A DNA stretch of 64,000 bases from Sphaerisporangium sp039871875 (GTDB lineage: Bacteria; Actinomycetota; Actinomycetes; Streptosporangiales; Streptosporangiaceae). The notes below the pieces were generated by a model. It was not told the DNA's origin and made no database searches. It saw nothing but the letters and a program-made list of their open reading frames with translations. Where the stretch lies: the NCBI RefSeq assembly GCF_039871875.1, contig NZ_JBDPMD010000003.1:310001-374000 (forward strand). The letters are read 5' to 3'. A program made the position numbers and the translations under genes. Below are positions 27,743-35,882 of this stretch, one piece after another (within the stretch, counting starts at the first letter, position 1; each line of letters begins with the position of its first letter).

Positions 27743-28690
27743 TCACCGGACCGGGAAGATGTGTCCCCGTGTGGTGGCCGTCACCTTCCGGTTGTGGCCG
27801 TAGGTGTCGGCACCCGCCACCAGCACCGCGCCGTAGTCCTTCAGGCTGATCCGGCCGCCGTACTCGTCCACGTCCTCGGTGTCCGGGTAGATGGCCACGC
27901 AGGTCGGCACGTACCGGCCGGCGAAACCGAGGCGCATCTCCTTGTCCATCGCGCTGTGCGGCTTCGACGCGTGCATCATCGTCGACCAGAACATGACCGC
28001 CTCACCCGGGCGCATCACCATCGAGATCGCCCGCTCCTCCGGCGGCCGCCAGTCCGGGTCCTTCTGCAGTTCCCGGTAGTCGTAGCCGTAGAAGCCGCGG
28101 TTGACGCCGTCCTTGCTCGCATTGTTGATCTTGCCCGGCTGGTAGTGCATCCCCTTGGTCTCGTCGTAGAACATCGTGCGATGCGTCCCGGGGATGAACT
28201 GGAGGCACCCGGTGTCCTCGGCGGCCTCGGTGAACGCCGTCCACACCGTGATGGTGCCGCCGAACTCCTTCTCCTCCTCGGGCCAGAGGATCTGCGGTTT
28301 GCCCGAGGCGAAGGCGAAGGTGTCGGCCTGATGCCAGTCCGTGCCCTCGTCGCCGGGGTACTTCGGGAAGAACTCGCTACGCCAGCACAGGACGTTCGGG
28401 CCGAGCACGGCGGTGACGCGGTCGACGATCCGCGGGTGGCAGATGTGATCGGCGAGGAAGTCCGAGTCGAGGTGACGGTCGTAGTTGGCGATGTTGGTGT
28501 TGCCCGCCTGCGCGTCGCCCTCGTCGTAGACGGCGCCGGTACGGTTCATCAGCCGCAGCCGCTCGCGCCGCCAGAGGCGCCGCATCTCGTCTTCCTCGTA
28601 CACCTTGAAGGGGCCGAGGTAACCGAGCTCGTGGAACTTGGCGACCTCTTCCGGGGTGGGACTGAAGGTCTGCTGCACTGTCTCCGTCAC
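27743..28690 (-). CDS. SyrB2-like non-haem Fe(II)/2OG halogenase
   Basis: 315 residues, strikingly close to SyrB2: NTNIANYDRHLDSDFLADHI, FFPKYPGDEGTDWHQADTF, EFGGTITVWTAF and GRISLKDYGAV. The iron motif is His120-Gln-Ala122, i.e. HxA instead of the HxD of hydroxylases, which leaves room for chloride and marks a halogenase; the second His is His240 in FWSTMMHASKPHS. SyrB2 chlorinates C4 of L-Thr held on the SyrB1 carrier. Here the carrier gene overlaps it by 4 nt (GTGA), so the two are translationally coupled. Product expected: 4-chloro-L-threonyl-carrier. Confidence 0.95.
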   Translation of the reverse strand: MTETVQQTFSPTPEEVAKFHELGYLGPFKVYEEDEMRRLWRRERLRLMNRTGAVYDEGDAQAGNTNIANYDRHLDSDFLADHICHPRIVDRVTAVLGPNVLCWRSEFFPKYPGDEGTDWHQADTFAFASGKPQILWPEEEKEFGGTITVWTAFTEAAEDTGCLQFIPGTHRTMFYDETKGMHYQPGKINNASKDGVNRGFYGYDYRELQKDPDWRPPEERAISMVMRPGEAVMFWSTMMHASKPHSAMDKEMRLGFAGRYVPTCVAIYPDTEDVDEYGGRISLKDYGAVLVAGADTYGHNRKVTATTRGHIFPVR

Positions 28691-28950
28691 CGGTTCTCGC
28701 TCCTCAGCTGGCCCGCGACGAACCCCGACAGCGTGTCGACGCTCGCCTCTTCCAGTTCCGCGACATCCATCGTGATGTCGTACTTCTCATTGATCTGAGC
28801 CACGATCCGGAGGAAGGTCAGGGATGTGACGCCCTGGTCGAACACATCGATCGACGGATCGACCTCGCGGTCCAGATGCGTACGCACGATGTCCATGATC
28901 GTTTCCCGGACGTCCGACACCGGGACGCCGGCACTCGGCGGCGCGGTCAT
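28687..28950 (-). CDS. Free-standing aminoacyl carrier protein (T domain)
   Basis: 87 residues, one four-helix carrier domain with the phosphopantetheine Ser in VFDQGVTSLTFLRI (DxGxxSL) and TMDVAELEEASVDTLSGF after it. Lies between the Thr A domain (18-nt gap) and the halogenase (4-nt overlap). In syringomycin the A and T domains are fused as SyrB1; here they are two proteins. Substrate platform for chlorination. Confidence 0.93.
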   Translation of the reverse strand: MTAPPSAGVPVSDVRETIMDIVRTHLDREVDPSIDVFDQGVTSLTFLRIVAQINEKYDITMDVAELEEASVDTLSGFVAGQLRSENR

Positions 28951-28968
28951 TCCCGCCCTGCCCGGGGT

Positions 28969-30537
28969 TCACTTTCCCAGCGCATCGCGATCCACCTTTC
29001 CTTGCAGCGTCATCGGGATCTCCGTGACGACCTTGTAGACGGACGGCCGAAGATGTCGTGGCAGTTTCGTCAGCGCCTGCCGCTCGGCCGCGGCGGCGAG
29101 CCGCGCGCCCTCGCCGGCGTCGCCGGCGGGCAGGAGGTACGCGACCAAGCGCACGTCGCCGCCACCGAAATCCCTGGGTGCGACGACGGCCCGCGCGACT
29201 CCTGGTGTCTCCGACAGGCACACCTCTATCTCGCCCGGCTCGATGCGGAACCCGCGGACCTTCACCTGGTCGTCCACCCGCCCGAGGTAGGCCAGCTCGC
29301 CGCCGGGCAGCCGCACCGCCCGATCCCCGGACCGGTAGAGCCGTTCCTCGCCTCTCTCGGTGACGGCGGACACGAACCGGTCCGCGGTGAGCTCCGGCCG
29401 GTTCAGGTAGCCGCGGGTCACCCCGCCGCCGGCGATGTGCATCTCCCCCGCCGCGCCGTCCGGCACCGGCCCGCCGTCATCACCCATCAGATACACGCGC
29501 AGGTCAGGGATGGGAACACCGATCGGGCTCACCCCGGTCGAGCGCACGTCCGCCGCGGTGATCCGCCGATAGGTGCAGTGCACCGTGGTCTCGGTGATGC
29601 CGTACATGTTGACGAGCACGGGCCGGCGGTCGCCGTGCCGGTCCACCCAGGGGGCGAGCAGCTGAGGCTCCAGCCGTTCCCCGCCGAAGACGACCAGCCG
29701 CAAGGACAGGCCCGAGGTGCCGTCGTCGCCGTTCTTCCCCGCGCCCATCACCGTCAGCAACTGGTGGAACGCCGACGGGGTCTGGTTCAGGACGGTGACC
29801 TGTTCGGAGCGCAGCAGCGAGACCAGCAACGCGGGCGAGCGGGAGGTCATCTCGGGAAGCAGCACCAGGCGTCCGCCGTACAGGAGCGCACCCCAGATCT
29901 CCCACACCGAGAAGTCGAAGCTGAGTGAGTGGAACAACGCCCAGGTGTCCCGGTGGTCGAAGTGGAACCAGGCGGCCGTCTGCTCGAAGAGCCGCACCAC
30001 GTTGCGATGTTCGACCATGACCCCTTTGGGTCTGCCGGTCGACCCGGAGGTGTAGATCACGTAGGCCAGGTCGCCGCCGGTCGCCTCGGGCCGCGGCGCC
30101 TCGTGCCCGGGCTCCCTGGAGGGCGGGCCGGCGACGTCCTCGTCCTCGTCCCCGTCGATCCAGACGATCGACGCGTGACGGCCGCCGATCACCCCGGCCG
30201 TGTCCTTCGCCGCCACCACGATCGGCGCCGCGCTGTCGGCCAGCAGATACTCGACGCGCTCCGCGGGATAAGCGGGATCGATCGGCACGTAGGCCCCACC
30301 GGCCTTCAGGACACCCAGCATGCCGGCGATGGCTTCCGGGCTCCTGCGCGCGCAGAGCCCGACCAGGACATCCGGCCCGACGCCTCGCTCGACCAGACGA
30401 CCAGCGAGGCGGTCGCTCCACGCGTCGAGCTCCCCGTACGTCACGGTCCTGGCCGGTGTGGAGAGCGCGACGCTGTCCGGAGCCCGGCGAGCTCGTTCCC
30501 GGAAGATCGTGTGCAGGCAGCGGCCGGGGAGCTCCAC
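28969..30537 (-). CDS. Stand-alone adenylation enzyme, L-threonine
   Basis: 522 residues, a complete A domain only: YVIYTSGSTGRPKG, FDFSVWEIWGALL, NMYGITETTVH, YRSGDRAV, DQVKVRGFRIEPGEIE and LQGKVDRDAL. Pocket read as D-F-W-N-V-G-M-V-H, the known threonine code (DFWN-GMVH). It should load L-Thr onto the 87-residue carrier at 28687. GTG start at 30537 preceded by AAAGGA. Head of the long minus-strand operon reaching 10310; a spacer palindrome and -10 box lie about 145 bp upstream. Confidence 0.94.
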   Translation of the reverse strand: MELPGRCLHTIFRERARRAPDSVALSTPARTVTYGELDAWSDRLAGRLVERGVGPDVLVGLCARRSPEAIAGMLGVLKAGGAYVPIDPAYPAERVEYLLADSAAPIVVAAKDTAGVIGGRHASIVWIDGDEDEDVAGPPSREPGHEAPRPEATGGDLAYVIYTSGSTGRPKGVMVEHRNVVRLFEQTAAWFHFDHRDTWALFHSLSFDFSVWEIWGALLYGGRLVLLPEMTSRSPALLVSLLRSEQVTVLNQTPSAFHQLLTVMGAGKNGDDGTSGLSLRLVVFGGERLEPQLLAPWVDRHGDRRPVLVNMYGITETTVHCTYRRITAADVRSTGVSPIGVPIPDLRVYLMGDDGGPVPDGAAGEMHIAGGGVTRGYLNRPELTADRFVSAVTERGEERLYRSGDRAVRLPGGELAYLGRVDDQVKVRGFRIEPGEIEVCLSETPGVARAVVAPRDFGGGDVRLVAYLLPAGDAGEGARLAAAAERQALTKLPRHLRPSVYKVVTEIPMTLQGKVDRDALGK

Positions 30538-30680
30538 ACGGATTCCTTTCCGTCGCCGGATGCCGTCCGTTCAGGTCACGACCGTGCTGGATCCGCGGTC
30601 CTGGCTCGTCCGGATCAACGCGGAGACGCCCCGGCCACGCAGGTGAACCGGAATCGCGAGCACCAGTCGCACGTGTCCTC

Positions 30681-30709
30681 AGATTAGGTACGGCGGCCGT
30701 ACCGGTGGA
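30681..30709 (-). promoter_or_regulatory. Promoter whose 17-bp spacer is a perfect palindrome
   Basis: On the minus strand: weak -35 TCCACC (30704-30709), then exactly 17 bp forming the perfect palindrome GGTACGGC-C-GCCGTACC (30687-30703), then -10 TAATCT (30681-30686). A spacer-filling operator is typical of repressors or MerR-like activators. The 316-bp gap 30538-30853 holds nothing else I can read. It would drive the chlorothreonine and main NRPS operon. Confidence 0.5.
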
Positions 30710-30853
30710 GTCACGTGAAAGGGGTACCGGCCTGGTCGGCGGGCTAGGCCTGTTTTCCGCACGAGCCCGAATGTCCCTGGTCAGGTGTTCTGTGATATTC
30801 GGTGCGGTGAGTGATCCGTGCAGGTCGTCGAGGGCGACGTGCGGAAAACGGGG

Positions 30854-31444
30854 CTAGGAGCCGGCCGCCCGTACCGGGCGCCACGCGGCCGGCGGGTCCT
30901 CCCCGACGCGACCGTCCACGGCCTCGCGCAGCAGGTCGGCCTGGCCGGTGTGCCGGCCGTACTCCTCGATCAGGTCGCACACGATGCGGCGCAGGCCGGC
31001 CCGCCGGCCGTCCGGCCAGGCCAGGTGGACGAGCTGGTCGAGCCCGCCGTTCCGCAGGGCGGCGTCGAGCGTGGTCCTGGATCGCGCGACGGCGTCGTCG
31101 TAGAGCGCGTACAACTGCGCGGGGGTGTCGTCGGCGGCCGATGTGAAGTCCCAGTCAGGGTCGGCCTGCCAGTCCACGGCGTCCCACGGCGGGCCGAGCG
31201 GCGTGCCGCTGAGCTTGGTGCCGAAGCACTGCTCCTCGACCCGCGCGAGATGCTTGAGCAGGCCGCCGATGGTCAGCGCGGAGGCGCCGACGCGGACCCG
31301 CAGCCCGGCCGGGTCGAGGCCGTCGGCCTTCCATCGGAAGGTGGCGCGCAGGCGGTCCAGGGCTCCGGCGAGGTGCTCCGCCTCCGTACCGGCGAGCGGC
31401 GGCTCCCACGGAGGCTCTGCCCACGACGTGTCGCTGTCAGCCAC
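30854..31444 (-). CDS. DinB/DUF664-family protein
   Basis: 196 residues with the four-helix DinB pattern: LLKHLARVEEQCF (first metal-side His), YDDAVARSRTTLD and the C-terminal EEYGRHTGQADLLREAVDG. Relatives are metal-dependent, thiol-linked (mycothiol) S-transferases or of unknown function. The GTG start lies 9 nt after the aminotransferase stop, so it is the last gene of the luxR-fhuF-aminotransferase set. It could detoxify the reactive chloro- or oxo-intermediates, which is a guess from position. Confidence 0.85.
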   Translation of the reverse strand: MADSDTSWAEPPWEPPLAGTEAEHLAGALDRLRATFRWKADGLDPAGLRVRVGASALTIGGLLKHLARVEEQCFGTKLSGTPLGPPWDAVDWQADPDWDFTSAADDTPAQLYALYDDAVARSRTTLDAALRNGGLDQLVHLAWPDGRRAGLRRIVCDLIEEYGRHTGQADLLREAVDGRVGEDPPAAWRPVRAAGS

Positions 31445-31453
31445 GGCGTCAGC

Positions 31454-32713
31454 CTACATGCCGTCGCCGGCGGCCCGCTCCTGTGACACGTCGGCGGCAC
31501 CCGGCCCGTGCGGGTCCGCGCCCTGTCCGGAGGTGCCGCGCGCGCCGCGGCCCTTCCGTCCGGCGAAGTCGGTGAGGCGACCGGCGAAGTCGGCGAGCGC
31601 GGCCCGGTCGGCGTTGCTGAGGCTGACCCGGAAGGTGCCGCGGTCGTCCGGGAGAAAGGCGGTGCCCGGGATGACCAGCGTGTCGTACTCGACGGCGAGC
31701 TCGCCCACGACGTCCTCGGTGGGACGTCCGGCGAACGGGTGGCGCACCCAGCCGAAGAAACCGCCGACGGACAGCAACTCGAAGCCGCCGGGCCGGTCGG
31801 CCATCACCGTCGTGAACCAGTGCCGGCGGTCGGCGATCTCACGGGCTCGCGTCCGCCGCCACTCCCCGGCCGCCGTGAGGCCGGCCCAGGCGGCCTCCTG
31901 ACCGATCCGCGGCGCGCAGATCGCGACGCAGTCGAGCAGCTTCGTCACCTCACGGCCCAGCTCCGGGGAGGCGACCACGGCGCCTACCCGGTACCCCGGG
32001 ATGGCCAGTTCCTTGGAGAAGCTGTGCAGGCTGACGACGGTATCGGGCCATCGCGAGTCGGCGAACAGCGTGTGAGGGGGCTCCTCGGTGTCACGGAACG
32101 ACCGGTACGTCTCGTCCAGGATCAGCGCGACGTCGTGCCGGGCCGCCACCTCGGCCAGCGCGGCGATCCGGCGCGGCGCCACGGTCACGCCGGTCGGGTT
32201 GCCGGGTGTGACCACGAGGATGGCCCGCGTACGCGGGGTGATCAGGGCCCGCGCCGCCTCGGCGGTGGGGACCAGATCGGGTCCGGGCTCCAGGTACACC
32301 GGCACGATCCCCGTCATCCGCAGCCACATGTCGTGGTTGAAGTAATACGGCAGCGTCACCACCACCTCGTCACCGGGTGCGGCGAGCGCCGACGCCACCA
32401 GGCAGAACGCCTGGTTGCACCCGGCGGTGACGACCACGTTCTCGGCGCGCACCCGCCCGCGATACGCGGCGGAAAGCTCGGCGGCGAACGCCTCGCGCAG
32501 GTGCGGCAGCCCCTCGATCTCCGTGTAGTCGCCGCCGTGCGGGTGACGGGCGGTCGCGATGACGTGCTCCAGTACCTCAGGCGCGGCGGGGTACTGGGGC
32601 GCCGCCTGCGCGAGGTCGAGGAGGTCCCGCTCCTTCGCGCGGCGGTCGAGGAAGGTGTACGCGGTGCCGATCGGCGAGTCGGCCGTCCGGACGGTCCACG
32701 GGTTCAGTCTCAT
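31454..32713 (-). CDS. PLP aminotransferase, fold type I (class I/II)
   Basis: 419 residues. Motifs: VVVTAGCNQAF, VTPGNPTGVTV, ILDETYRSF and the PLP Lys in SLHSFSKELAIPGYRVG, with a late Arg in FRVSLSN. ATG start at 32713 with AGGAG 7 nt upstream. In the enduracididine pathway an aminotransferase (MppQ) aminates the keto acid made downstream of MppP; the MppP-like gene at 9008 needs just such a partner to return 4-hydroxy-2-oxoarginine to an amino acid. That pairing is inferred. The basic, unstructured C-terminal 30 residues are not part of the fold. Confidence 0.88.
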   Translation of the reverse strand: MRLNPWTVRTADSPIGTAYTFLDRRAKERDLLDLAQAAPQYPAAPEVLEHVIATARHPHGGDYTEIEGLPHLREAFAAELSAAYRGRVRAENVVVTAGCNQAFCLVASALAAPGDEVVVTLPYYFNHDMWLRMTGIVPVYLEPGPDLVPTAEAARALITPRTRAILVVTPGNPTGVTVAPRRIAALAEVAARHDVALILDETYRSFRDTEEPPHTLFADSRWPDTVVSLHSFSKELAIPGYRVGAVVASPELGREVTKLLDCVAICAPRIGQEAAWAGLTAAGEWRRTRAREIADRRHWFTTVMADRPGGFELLSVGGFFGWVRHPFAGRPTEDVVGELAVEYDTLVIPGTAFLPDDRGTFRVSLSNADRAALADFAGRLTDFAGRKGRGARGTSGQGADPHGPGAADVSQERAAGDGM

Positions 32714-32722
32714 GTGGTGCTC

Positions 32723-33511
32723 CTAGTGCCTGATGCAGCAACTGGCGCAAGCCTTGCCCTGGGGCACGGTGAACCGGAGGCAGCAGGTCTTGCGCCGCAC
32801 CGTCGGCTCACCGCCCGGTCCGGGTGTCACCTCGATCAGGTCCGCGATGCCCAGCGCTTCGAGAACGGTGCGGATGTGCCGCTCCACCAGCGCGCCGGGG
32901 AGTGTCCCGGCGGCCCGGAGAATACCGTGAGCGATGCCCGAACTGACCGAACCGAGCAGGGCGCGCCTGCTGATACGCACCCGGGACTGGATCGCCTCCA
33001 TGAGTGGGGCGAAATGCGCGTCGAGCAGAGACAGGCGCAGGGTCTCCAGCAGCGCGGCCTCGTCGCCGGCCACGTGCACGCCGGCCGGCTGCGCGAGCGG
33101 CGCGAGCGCGTCGGACGGCAGCACCGCGACCGTGACCGACGGTCGCAGGCCGATGGCGAGCGACCGGCCCGGTCCGTCGATGCGGACCAGGACGTCCGCG
33201 GGATACATCAGAGGCACCCGGTAGGCGGAGACCCAGCCGATCACGCTGGGCAGCGCCAGCCAGTAACCGTAGGACTTCCAGGCCAGCGCCGCGGCGGCAT
33301 GAGGGGAGGCCCGCCATCGCAGGCGCGCCGCGTCGAGCAGATCGGCGGTCCGGGAACCGTCGGTGAGCCAGGACGCCGGCACCCAGCCGGTGTCGTCGCG
33401 GACCACCAGGCCCGGGGCCAGGCCGGACCGGTCGTGCAGGGCACGCAGCGCCGCGGTGACCGGCGCCAGCCGTTCCGTCGCAGATACCTGACCCGGGACG
33501 ATTATGCTCAC
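32723..33511 (-). CDS. FhuF-like [2Fe-2S] ferric-siderophore reductase
   Basis: 262 residues ending in the FhuF cysteine motif CC-x10-C-x2-C (Cys243, 244, 255, 258, plus an extra Cys259), which binds a [2Fe-2S] cluster. SPHAAAALAWKSYGYWLA is typical of actinomycete members. Such proteins reduce Fe(III) in imported siderophores in the cytosol and are common inside siderophore clusters. The start overlaps the LuxR-gene stop (GTGA), so the two are made together. It suggests the peptide binds iron, but no siderophore importer lies in the window; electron supply to the cluster's oxygenases is another possibility. Confidence 0.85.
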   Translation of the reverse strand: MSIIVPGQVSATERLAPVTAALRALHDRSGLAPGLVVRDDTGWVPASWLTDGSRTADLLDAARLRWRASPHAAAALAWKSYGYWLALPSVIGWVSAYRVPLMYPADVLVRIDGPGRSLAIGLRPSVTVAVLPSDALAPLAQPAGVHVAGDEAALLETLRLSLLDAHFAPLMEAIQSRVRISRRALLGSVSSGIAHGILRAAGTLPGALVERHIRTVLEALGIADLIEVTPGPGGEPTVRRKTCCLRFTVPQGKACASCCIRH

Positions 33512-34230
33512 CTGGCGACGCCGCCCTCAGCCTTGTGGCCGACGGCCTGCCGCTGGTGGGACGGCGGCCCGGCCAGCGCCGTGGCCGCGGGCGGCCGATC
33601 GGCGGCGAGCCTGCCGAGCAGGGCGGCCCGGGTGAGCTCCGCCTTGTTGCCGACGCCGAGCTTGGCCCGGATGCGCTTGACGTACGTGTCCACGGTGTGC
33701 GGGCTGATGCCGAGACGAGTGGCGATCTGGCCATGGGTCAGCCCGCGCGAGATCTGCCGCAGCACCTGCGCCTCACGCTGGGACAGGTTGCAGGGGGTGG
33801 CGGCGGCGCCGTCGTCGCCGTCGCCGTAGACCGGGTGCGCGAACCGGTGACCGTTGACGTTGGCGAGTCGCGGCGGCGCGGCGGAGGTGACGGCGCGGAT
33901 GGCGTCGACGACGGCCTCACCGGACGCGCACCTGCTGATGACGCCGCTGGCCCCGGCGCCGTAGTAGGTGGCCTGATCGGTGTCGGTGTCGTCGGCGAGC
34001 ACCAGGACCGCGGCGCATTTGGCGATTTCGGCGATGTGGTCGAGGAGCTCGGGCGGGGTGAACACGTCGACGTCGATGAGGGTGGCGTCGGCCAGCCAGG
34101 ACGGCGCCTCTCCCGGTGACGTCCTGGACGCTATGACCTTGATACCGGCGTCGTTGAGTACCTGGGTGAGACCAACAAGGAAGATCGGAGAGTTGACAAG
34201 GATATCGATCCGGATCATGGAATACCCCAT
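33508..34230 (-). CDS. LuxR/NarL-type regulator, likely cluster regulator
   Basis: About 240 residues. N-terminal receiver-like domain (IDILVNSPIFLVGLTQVL, with LIDVDV at the phospho-Asp position but few other acidic residues), then a LuxR helix-turn-helix: LSQREAQVLRQISRG, QIATRLGISPHTVDTYVKRI. Start at ATG 34230 (MGYSMIRID) or ATG 34218, which has GGGG 7 nt upstream; longer frames upstream use implausible sequence. No histidine kinase is seen, so it may be an atypical receiver. A perfect cluster palindrome lies about 100 bp upstream, suggesting autoregulation. Confidence 0.9.
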   Translation of the reverse strand: MGYSMIRIDILVNSPIFLVGLTQVLNDAGIKVIASRTSPGEAPSWLADATLIDVDVFTPPELLDHIAEIAKCAAVLVLADDTDTDQATYYGAGASGVISRCASGEAVVDAIRAVTSAAPPRLANVNGHRFAHPVYGDGDDGAAATPCNLSQREAQVLRQISRGLTHGQIATRLGISPHTVDTYVKRIRAKLGVGNKAELTRAALLGRLAADRPPAATALAGPPSHQRQAVGHKAEGGVAR

Positions 34231-34327
34231 CCAGGTCGCATCTCTACTCCCAATGAGCTCTTTATTCACATGACTGCTTGATCGCTGACCGCAAACGACA
34301 ATAACTACACGTCTGCGGCGGCGACCG

Positions 34328-34345
34328 GTCCCCACTTTCAGGGAC
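34328..34345 (-). promoter_or_regulatory. Perfect cluster palindrome upstream of the regulator gene
   Basis: GTCCC-CACTTTCA-GGGAC, perfect 5-8-5, 98-115 bp before the regulator start. The 420-bp gene-free stretch 34231-34650 is AT-richer than the surroundings. It also carries TTGACA-like hexamers at 34381-34386 (plus) and, on the minus strand, at 34405-34410 and 34415-34420. Confidence 0.65.
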
Positions 34346-34380
34346 TTATCAGGATCTTCTGCGCAAACTGCCCACATCAA

Positions 34381-34420
34381 TTGACAAATACTGCCACCGA
34401 TAGATGTCAAGTGTTGTCAA
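34381..34420. promoter_or_regulatory. Cluster of three TTGACA hexamers, both strands
   Basis: TTGACA at 34381-34386 on the plus strand faces TGTCAA at 34405-34410 and 34415-34420 (TTGACA on the minus strand). They form inverted and direct repeats upstream of the regulator palindrome. Could be -35 boxes for the regulator or half-sites for another protein; no clear -10 partner is visible. Confidence 0.35.
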
Positions 34421-34650
34421 TGTAATTTCGCTTTTCAGTCAGCATGTCGTCTGACCAGCAGCATCACCGCAGCCACTGGCCCCACCCGGTCGATTGTGGA
34501 GTGCTTTTCGGCTACCGACCAGGACTTTCGACCGGCGCACCGCGGAAGGGAATTTTCCATTGCGGCACGGCATTTTGTGTCGTGATAAATTCCGCGAAGT
34601 GTGCCCTCTGTGACGGCTGGGATTTGAGTACCCGATGTGATGGGGAGGCC

Positions 34651-35754
34651 CTAGGGCTCGCAGTCCAGGAACGTCGCCAGCCGGCGGGTCTCGGCCGCGA
34701 GCTCCCGTCCCGTCCACGCCGGCAGCGGCTCGAATGGTTCCAGTTCGACGGTCAGCCGGCGGCCGGCGCGCCTGTGCCGCCACACGCCGGCGACCCGGCC
34801 GTTCACCAGGATGACCGGTGAGACCCAGCCCTGCCGGCGATAGACCCGCCCGACGTACCGGGGGTCGATCATCGGCTCGCGGCGGGCCATGCCCATCACC
34901 CAGGGGTCGAACGCCGGCAACAGCCGCGCCACGTCGCGCACGGGGGCCGCGGCGAGGTCCGGCAGGTCCGCGGCCAGCACCCAGCAGGGCTGGCCGTCGA
35001 CGTCGACCTCCACCGCCTCGTCCCCCAGCGTCCGCAGCATCGGAAGCACCCGCCGGCCGGATCGCGCCTCCATCCACCAGCGACCGAGATCCGCGGCCGT
35101 GGCGGGGCCGTACGCGTGCAGGAACCGGCGGGTGACCTCACGCAACCCGTCGTCCGGCGACAACCGGCGGGGCGAGCCGGGCAGCCAGGTCGCCGGCGAG
35201 GTGAACCGCACCCGGGCACCGTCGCTCTGAGCGAAGCAGAGGAGCCCGTGCAACGAGGCCGCCTTGAGTGCCGAGCCCCAGCTCGAGCGCAGCCAGCCGG
35301 CGTACTCCGCCGAGCCCGTCAGCCGTCCGACCTCCAGGGCCAGCTCCTCACGGGTCAGTGTCCGGCCGTCGAGCGCCTCGCCGACCGCCGCGGTGATGGC
35401 TTTCACGTCGTCGGGGCTCGCGCCGCTGAAGCCGCCCGACAGCGTGCCGAGGGCGGCCAGCCATGCGCCGAGCTCGGTGGCGGGCAGCAGGTGCAGGGTC
35501 CTGCGGGTGGCCCACAGCTTCACCAGAGAACGGTGCGTCCACAGCGCCTCCCCCACGGCGTCGCGCGGCAGGTTCTCGACCCGGGCCCACAGGCTCAGCT
35601 CGGCCGAGGACATCACCTGCGCGTGCAGCCCGCAGACATCGCCGGCCACGCGGACGACGTCTTCCGGTGCGGCCCGTCCGACGAGGTGGTGCCGCGCCAT
35701 TCGCCAGGCGAGCGCCCGCTGCCACGACAACCGCACACCTTGGCTCGCCACCAC
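34651..35754 (-). CDS. Winged-helix HTH_42 protein (AlkZ/YcaQ-like DNA glycosylase family)
   Basis: 367 residues, normal size. N-terminal winged helices (LSWQRALAWRMARHHL), then GLHAQVMSSAELSLW, where AlkZ enzymes have QxQ and YcaQ has QxD; here it is His-Ala-Gln, so the first catalytic Gln is missing. Later LPAFDPWVMGM, DPRYVGRVYR and VILVNGRVAGVW are family hallmarks. AlkZ-type glycosylases often give self-resistance to DNA-alkylating products inside biosynthetic clusters, but HTH_42 proteins with altered motifs are common and uncharacterised. GTG start with GGAGGA 6 nt upstream. A function in this cluster is unproven. Confidence 0.85.
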   Translation of the reverse strand: MVASQGVRLSWQRALAWRMARHHLVGRAAPEDVVRVAGDVCGLHAQVMSSAELSLWARVENLPRDAVGEALWTHRSLVKLWATRRTLHLLPATELGAWLAALGTLSGGFSGASPDDVKAITAAVGEALDGRTLTREELALEVGRLTGSAEYAGWLRSSWGSALKAASLHGLLCFAQSDGARVRFTSPATWLPGSPRRLSPDDGLREVTRRFLHAYGPATAADLGRWWMEARSGRRVLPMLRTLGDEAVEVDVDGQPCWVLAADLPDLAAAPVRDVARLLPAFDPWVMGMARREPMIDPRYVGRVYRRQGWVSPVILVNGRVAGVWRHRRAGRRLTVELEPFEPLPAWTGRELAAETRRLATFLDCEP

Positions 35755-35882
35755 CCGGATCCTCCGTCCGCTCGTTCACGCGGCGCCGCGTTCACCCGGA
35801 TATCAATACCAGGTCATACGTCGCCGCCGGTGATGTTCGCGAGACGTGGAAGCGCGACGCGCCGGCCGGACGGGGATCGTTC

